A stretch of 64,000 bases of DNA from Bradyrhizobium sp. SRL28 (GTDB lineage Bacteria > Pseudomonadota > Alphaproteobacteria > Rhizobiales > Xanthobacteraceae), in NCBI RefSeq assembly GCF_018596315.1, contig NZ_JAHEAG010000004.1, positions 372,001 through 436,000 of the forward strand, written 5' to 3'. This document shows positions 60,882-64,000 of this stretch, one piece after another. The notes beneath the pieces were generated by a model, which saw nothing but the letters and a program-made list of their open reading frames with translations, was not told the DNA's origin and did no database searches. Numbering within the stretch: position 1 is the stretch's first letter; each line of letters starts with the position of its first letter. Made by a program: the position numbers and the translations under genes.

Positions 60882-61445
60882 TGCTTGTACACGCTTTCGG
60901 TTTTGTTCGTTCGTGCCAGAGAAGGCGTCTGAGCCGCGCTAACGCGGGCGAAGTCTCCCCACAGCACCTCTCGCGAACAAAAGCCTAGCTCACTTGCGTC
61001 CCGACAAATGTGCGACCCATCACACATCCAGCTTACCGCCACCGGAACCCGGCTTTCTTTGCCGGTTCCGTTCGACGCGCATTGAACGCGAAGCCGAGGC
61101 AAATGCGTTCAAGGACGTGTTCGTTCAAGGACGTGGCGCTTACAGAGCAAACATGAGACTCAAGCTCTCATCGAGCCTGTGGCTTCGAGGGCGGCTGGGT
61201 TCTGACCAGGTCTCGTCAGGATCGGACAGCTGCCTCTGAACTGGCATAGCGCAGAGCCAGCAGATCACCCCGGCTGTCGCGAATGCATTGGCGCAGCGGG
61301 GGAAGCCAGGATGGTCGGCTTCAGGATAAGGTAACTTCAGGACGCGCTATTGGCACACACGCACCGATCGGGCAGGCCGATGAGCTTGCAACGAGATTCG
61401 TTGCCGTGCCCAGGCAGACGATCACGGTGGTCATGATGGAATCGA
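60882..61445. other. intergenic region without recognised genes
   Basis: No frame here shows codon bias or a known motif. A promoter for the Sel1-adaptor-permease-ATPase run should lie in the right-hand part near 60890-61000, but I cannot identify a clear one. Confidence 0.4.
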
Positions 61446-61480
61446 AAAACTCGCCCGAGCCGCTCGGCCCGGACGAGTTT
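61446..61480 (-). terminator. terminator after the His-rich gene
   Basis: The arms aaactcg (61447-61453) and cgagttt (61474-61480) enclose a GC-rich inner stem. On the minus strand the stem ends in a T-run. It lies 20 bases past the stop codon. Confidence 0.7.
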
Positions 61481-61497
61481 CTTTCCTTCGTCTCGAA

Positions 61498-61794
61498 TCA
61501 ATAGCGGTAGCAGACGTTGACCGGGCCGTAGGGGCTCCATTTCCAGCAGCTGTTATAAACGTGGAAATGATGGCGATGGCCGTGATGATGATGACCATGA
61601 CCATGGTGATGATGGCCATGCCCGTGGTGCCCGTGGTGCCCGTGATGGCCGTGGCCTCCACCGTGCCCGCCGTGGCCGCCATGCCCACCGTGACCGTGAC
61701 CGCCAGCGAAAGCCTGACTGGGGATGGCCAAAGAAGCCGTGGTCAACGCCAGAGCAGCAATCGCGGCGGTAATGATCTTGTTGATCTTTGTCAT
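61498..61794 (-). CDS. secreted His/Gly-rich protein
   Basis: This is a 98-residue exported protein with a signal peptide (KIITAAIAALALTTASLAIP, cleaved near AFA). The mature part is almost only Gly and His (for example GGHGHGGHGGHGGHGGGHGH), followed by a conserved-looking C terminus, YNSCWKWSPYGPVNVCYRY, with two cysteines. A strong capacity to bind Ni, Zn or Cu is expected from the composition. The function is not known; a metal buffer in the periplasm or a cell-surface role are both possible. It is transcribed alone. Confidence 0.8.
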   Translation of the reverse strand: MTKINKIITAAIAALALTTASLAIPSQAFAGGHGHGGHGGHGGHGGGHGHHGHHGHHGHGHHHHGHGHHHHGHRHHFHVYNSCWKWSPYGPVNVCYRY

Positions 61795-62005
61795 GGACGT
61801 CTCCTGGGTTGGGCAGAGCGAGGATCGCCCTGCGATGATCCATCCCTAGAGGCGCTGGCTGCGATGCGATGTGATCAAGGTCACTCCACTGGCAGGATCA
61901 CCCAGTTGGTGTGACGCGGGGGTGTCAGGTATCTTCCCCATGCGTGGCGCGGTTACTTGCCGAACTTGGCCTGGCCGGCCTCAAAGCGCTATTCTTAAGG
62001 CTCAC

Positions 62006-63010
62006 ATGCTCATCGGCGAACTCTTCATCCTCGGCTTCTTCGGCAAGACCGTCCCGGTGTGGCTGAAGCAATTCGCCGCCCGCTACGGTCTCGGCGGCGT
62101 GATCCTGTTCGACTATTCCTGCCGGACGCAACAATACGACAACAACATCGAATCCCCCGAACAGGTGCAGCGCCTTTGTGAGGAGATTGCCGCGCTGCCG
62201 TCAGGCCCAATGGTGTTCGTCGACCAGGAGGGCGGCCTGGTGCGGCGGCTGAAGGAAAGCCGCGGCTTTGCGCCGTTGCCGAGCGCAAAGGAATTCAACC
62301 ATCTCGCGCCGGATCACCAGCGCGCGATCCTCACTGCGAGCTTTGCGGAGATGCGGCGGCTTGGCATTCACTATGATTTCGCGCCCGTGATCGACGTCGA
62401 TTACAACCCGGAAAATCCCAATATCGGCAGCATCAAGCGTTCCTACTCCGCCGACATCGCCGAGGTGGAAGCCAATGCGCTGCTGGCAAGCGAGGTGGCG
62501 CGGGCGCAGCGTATCGGCCTGTGCCTGAAGCATTTCCCCGGCATCGGCGGCGCCGTGGTGGATTCGCATCAGGAATTCATGGATATCTCCGATGCCCTCC
62601 GGGATGAACAGGAAGAGCTGTTCTATTCGCTCGCGCCAAAGATGTTCGGCGATGCCGTGCTGGTCAGCCATGCCATCGTGAGGCAATGGGACAAGGATCA
62701 TCCGATGACCTTGTCCGCGGCAGGGCTTGGCCGCTTGCGCACGCGCCTTCCGGACACGCTGCTGATCACCGACGATATGCAGATGCAGGGATTGCAGAAG
62801 GCCCTGGGCACCAGGGAGGCCAGCCTGCAATCGCTGAAAGCGGGCATGGACATGCTCTGCATCGGCAACAACCTGTTCGATCAGGAACAGGAAATGGCCG
62901 CCGTCGCCGAACACGTCGAACAGGGCCTGCGCGACAAGACCTTGTCCGGTCCGGCAATAGAAAACTCGATCGCGCGGGTGGCCAAGCGAAAGGCGCTCTG
63001 GATGGCCTGA
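62006..63010 (+). CDS. family 3 glycoside hydrolase (NagZ-like)
   Basis: This is a 334-residue GH3 N-terminal-type enzyme. FVDQEGGLVRRLKES and the nucleophile region LLITDDMQMQGLQKAL match NagZ. The KHFPGxG...DSH signature reads KHFPGIGGAVVDSH, so the second His of the usual KHFPGHG is Ile, while the DSH catalytic dyad is kept. NagZ removes N-acetylglucosamine from muropeptides; this divergent member may use another beta-glycoside. I chose the ATG at 62006 with aagg upstream. There is no signal peptide. Confidence 0.85.
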   Translation: MLIGELFILGFFGKTVPVWLKQFAARYGLGGVILFDYSCRTQQYDNNIESPEQVQRLCEEIAALPSGPMVFVDQEGGLVRRLKESRGFAPLPSAKEFNHLAPDHQRAILTASFAEMRRLGIHYDFAPVIDVDYNPENPNIGSIKRSYSADIAEVEANALLASEVARAQRIGLCLKHFPGIGGAVVDSHQEFMDISDALRDEQEELFYSLAPKMFGDAVLVSHAIVRQWDKDHPMTLSAAGLGRLRTRLPDTLLITDDMQMQGLQKALGTREASLQSLKAGMDMLCIGNNLFDQEQEMAAVAEHVEQGLRDKTLSGPAIENSIARVAKRKALWMA

Positions 63011-63110
63011 CGGGTGGAACCCGAGGTCTTCAAGGTTAAATCCGCCGAACGATCTGTTGCCTTGCGAGGCCGTTGAGTCTACAAGCCTTTTTTCAACGGA
63101 AAGACCGGCG

Positions 63111-63317
63111 ATGGCCCATAATTTCGCGATCAACGACGACGTTCATCACCAGCAGCAGGGCCCGCAGGGCCGCGCTACGGCGAAGGAACGCAGCATCTAC
63201 ACCATCGTTACCTGCCTGCCGATCGAGGCCGACGGCCGCCCGCGCTATCGTATCAAGAGCAAGACCGAGAACATCGAGCGCGTCGTGACCGAGGAACAGA
63301 TCTCCAGGCTCGGCTGA
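63111..63317 (+). CDS. small conserved hypothetical protein
   Basis: This is a 68-residue soluble protein, MAHNFAINDDVHHQQQGPQG at the start and CLPIEADGRPRYRIKSKTEN near the end. The second half looks like a small beta-strand fold in which arginines and lysines alternate. I do not recognise a named domain. It is about 100 bases after the glycosidase gene and may be co-transcribed. Confidence 0.7.
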   Translation: MAHNFAINDDVHHQQQGPQGRATAKERSIYTIVTCLPIEADGRPRYRIKSKTENIERVVTEEQISRLG

Positions 63318-63356
63318 TCCCTCGGGGGCATCCCATCGGAACTGTTCAGCGCCGCC

Positions 63357-63714
63357 CTACTGCGCCTTCTCGTGCGCCGCGATGCCGGTCGCCTTGTAGT
63401 CATAGGTCGGATAGAACTCGGTGCCGCAGCGTCGCCACCTGGGCTACTCCCATCATCACATGCCAGCTCACGACCTCGACACCTTCAGGCGGGAAAGCCT
63501 TGTAATAGCCCCGGCGCTGGAGTTGCGCGTTGAGCTCGCTCAGCGGCCGCGACTGGTCGTGCTTTAAGAACACGGTCAGCATCACGGCGTTGTCGGCCGT
63601 CGGCGCCGCGTTCTCAGCCGGTGGCGATGTGGTTTGTGCCGCCGCACCCGAACTGAACGCCAAGGCGCCGGCCAGCACGGCCATTCTCATCCATGATCCC
63701 TTTGCTTGCGACAT
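63357..63714 (-). pseudogene. secreted small protein gene, frameshifted and probably internally deleted
   Basis: The start MSQAKGSWMRMAVLAGALAF is a signal peptide. The mature part reads LNAQLQRRGYYKAFPPEGVE and then VEVVSWHVMMGVAQVATL in one frame, which soon stops. The next frame continues EFYPTYDYKATGIAAHEK to a stop at 63357. One lost base would join the frames. The joint lies where I would expect more residues, so an internal deletion is likely too. Without the damage it would be a small exported protein of unknown function. Confidence 0.6.
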
Positions 63715-63930
63715 CGCCGTCTCCTTTTTGGATTCGTTGCGGGATGATTTTGGGCCTCGATCATTGCGAGGCTGCCGCAGCCTGAAACCGGAAGCGGCGA
63801 AAATGGCGGCTTCGCCCCCCTCGCGTTTTCGCGGCCAGTTGCCAGTTGTGAGGCAAATCATACGCCCGTGTCGGAGCTTGCGCTAAGCCGCGGCGGAGCG
63901 CGGCCGCCCCAGCCAGCAAGGATCGAACCG

Positions 63931-64000
63931 ATGAAAGCGCGGCGGATGGCCTATTGGTGGTTCAGGCTTGTCGTCTCGGGACGATTTCTCGAAAAGTTCC
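63931..64000 (+). CDS. start of a gene cut by the window edge
   Basis: An ATG at 63931 with aaggat eight to ten bases upstream opens MKARRMAYWWFRLVVSGRFL and stays open to the last base. The basic, Trp-rich N terminus could precede a membrane segment. Too little is visible to name it. Confidence 0.35.
   Translation, partial: MKARRMAYWWFRLVVSGRFLEKF

Noticed and set aside
61283..61504. 73-codon plus-strand frame before the His-rich gene
   Set aside because: No codon bias, it overlaps the terminator stem, and it has no ribosome binding site or motif.
61550..61700. Apparent CAT/CCG microsatellite
   Set aside because: The repetition follows the codon frame of the His/Gly-rich protein and is explained by it.

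Overview
The window looks like a chromosomal segment of an alphaproteobacterium of the Bradyrhizobium/Rhodopseudomonas group. This is inferred from high GC with strong GC3 bias, the gene order mdh-sucC-sucD-sucA-sucB-lpd, an F1-only ATP synthase operon (atpHAGDC without Fo genes), the order obgE-proB-proA-nadD-rsfS-rlmH-envC-ctpA, and several families of intergenic palindromic repeats. No species can be assigned from the sequence alone.

Layout. 1-8.6 kb: a DUF2794 gene, a phosphinothricin-type acetyltransferase, a Bax inhibitor-1 membrane protein, a YbbA/YbbP-like ABC pair divergent from a TesA-like esterase, the RNA ligase/2',3'-cyclic phosphodiesterase thpR, and zapE. 8.9-19.4 kb: TCA-cycle block mdh, sucC, a small DUF1579-like gene, sucD, sucA, sucB, an SDR dehydrogenase and lpd, which together supply malate dehydrogenase, succinyl-CoA synthetase and the 2-oxoglutarate dehydrogenase complex. 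19.5-25.7 kb: two membrane proteins, xerC, priA, a flavin-nucleotide-binding protein and rlpA. 26.4-31.5 kb: atpHAGDC. 31.7-33.3 kb: a membrane class III cyclase with a three-repeat periplasmic tail. 33.7-49.8 kb: mostly leftward housekeeping genes: two RppH-type Nudix genes, polysaccharide deacetylase, ctpA, degenerate envC, rlmH, rsfS, nadD, proA, proB, obgE, a MaoC hydratase, rpmA and rplU. In the same stretch are a DMT exporter and an unusual ROK-type gene.

50.9-56.7 kb is the accessory part. A tRNA-Ser(CGA) gene is followed 4.4 kb later by an 18/20 copy of its own 3' end. This brackets a small decayed island. The island holds a large trypsin-like protease fused to two phospholipase D HKD motifs, a decayed subtilisin-type protease directly downstream, and a small upstream reading frame broken by one stop codon. 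Next comes a class C beta-lactamase-like pseudogene broken by one frameshift. 56.9-60.8 kb: a MacAB-like ABC exporter operon with a Sel1-repeat protein. 61.5-64 kb: a secreted His/Gly-rich protein, a family 3 glycosidase, a small conserved gene, a broken secreted-protein gene, and a gene cut by the window edge.

The most interesting signals are: (1) the protease-PLD-subtilase island at tRNA-Ser, which resembles a degraded two-protease conflict system; (2) a ROK-family protein whose C-terminal lobe motifs precede its N-terminal ATP-binding motif, suggesting circular permutation; (3) the cyclase with three cysteine-containing periplasmic repeats; and (4) five structurally matched long palindromes whose arms differ in sequence but keep the same plan.
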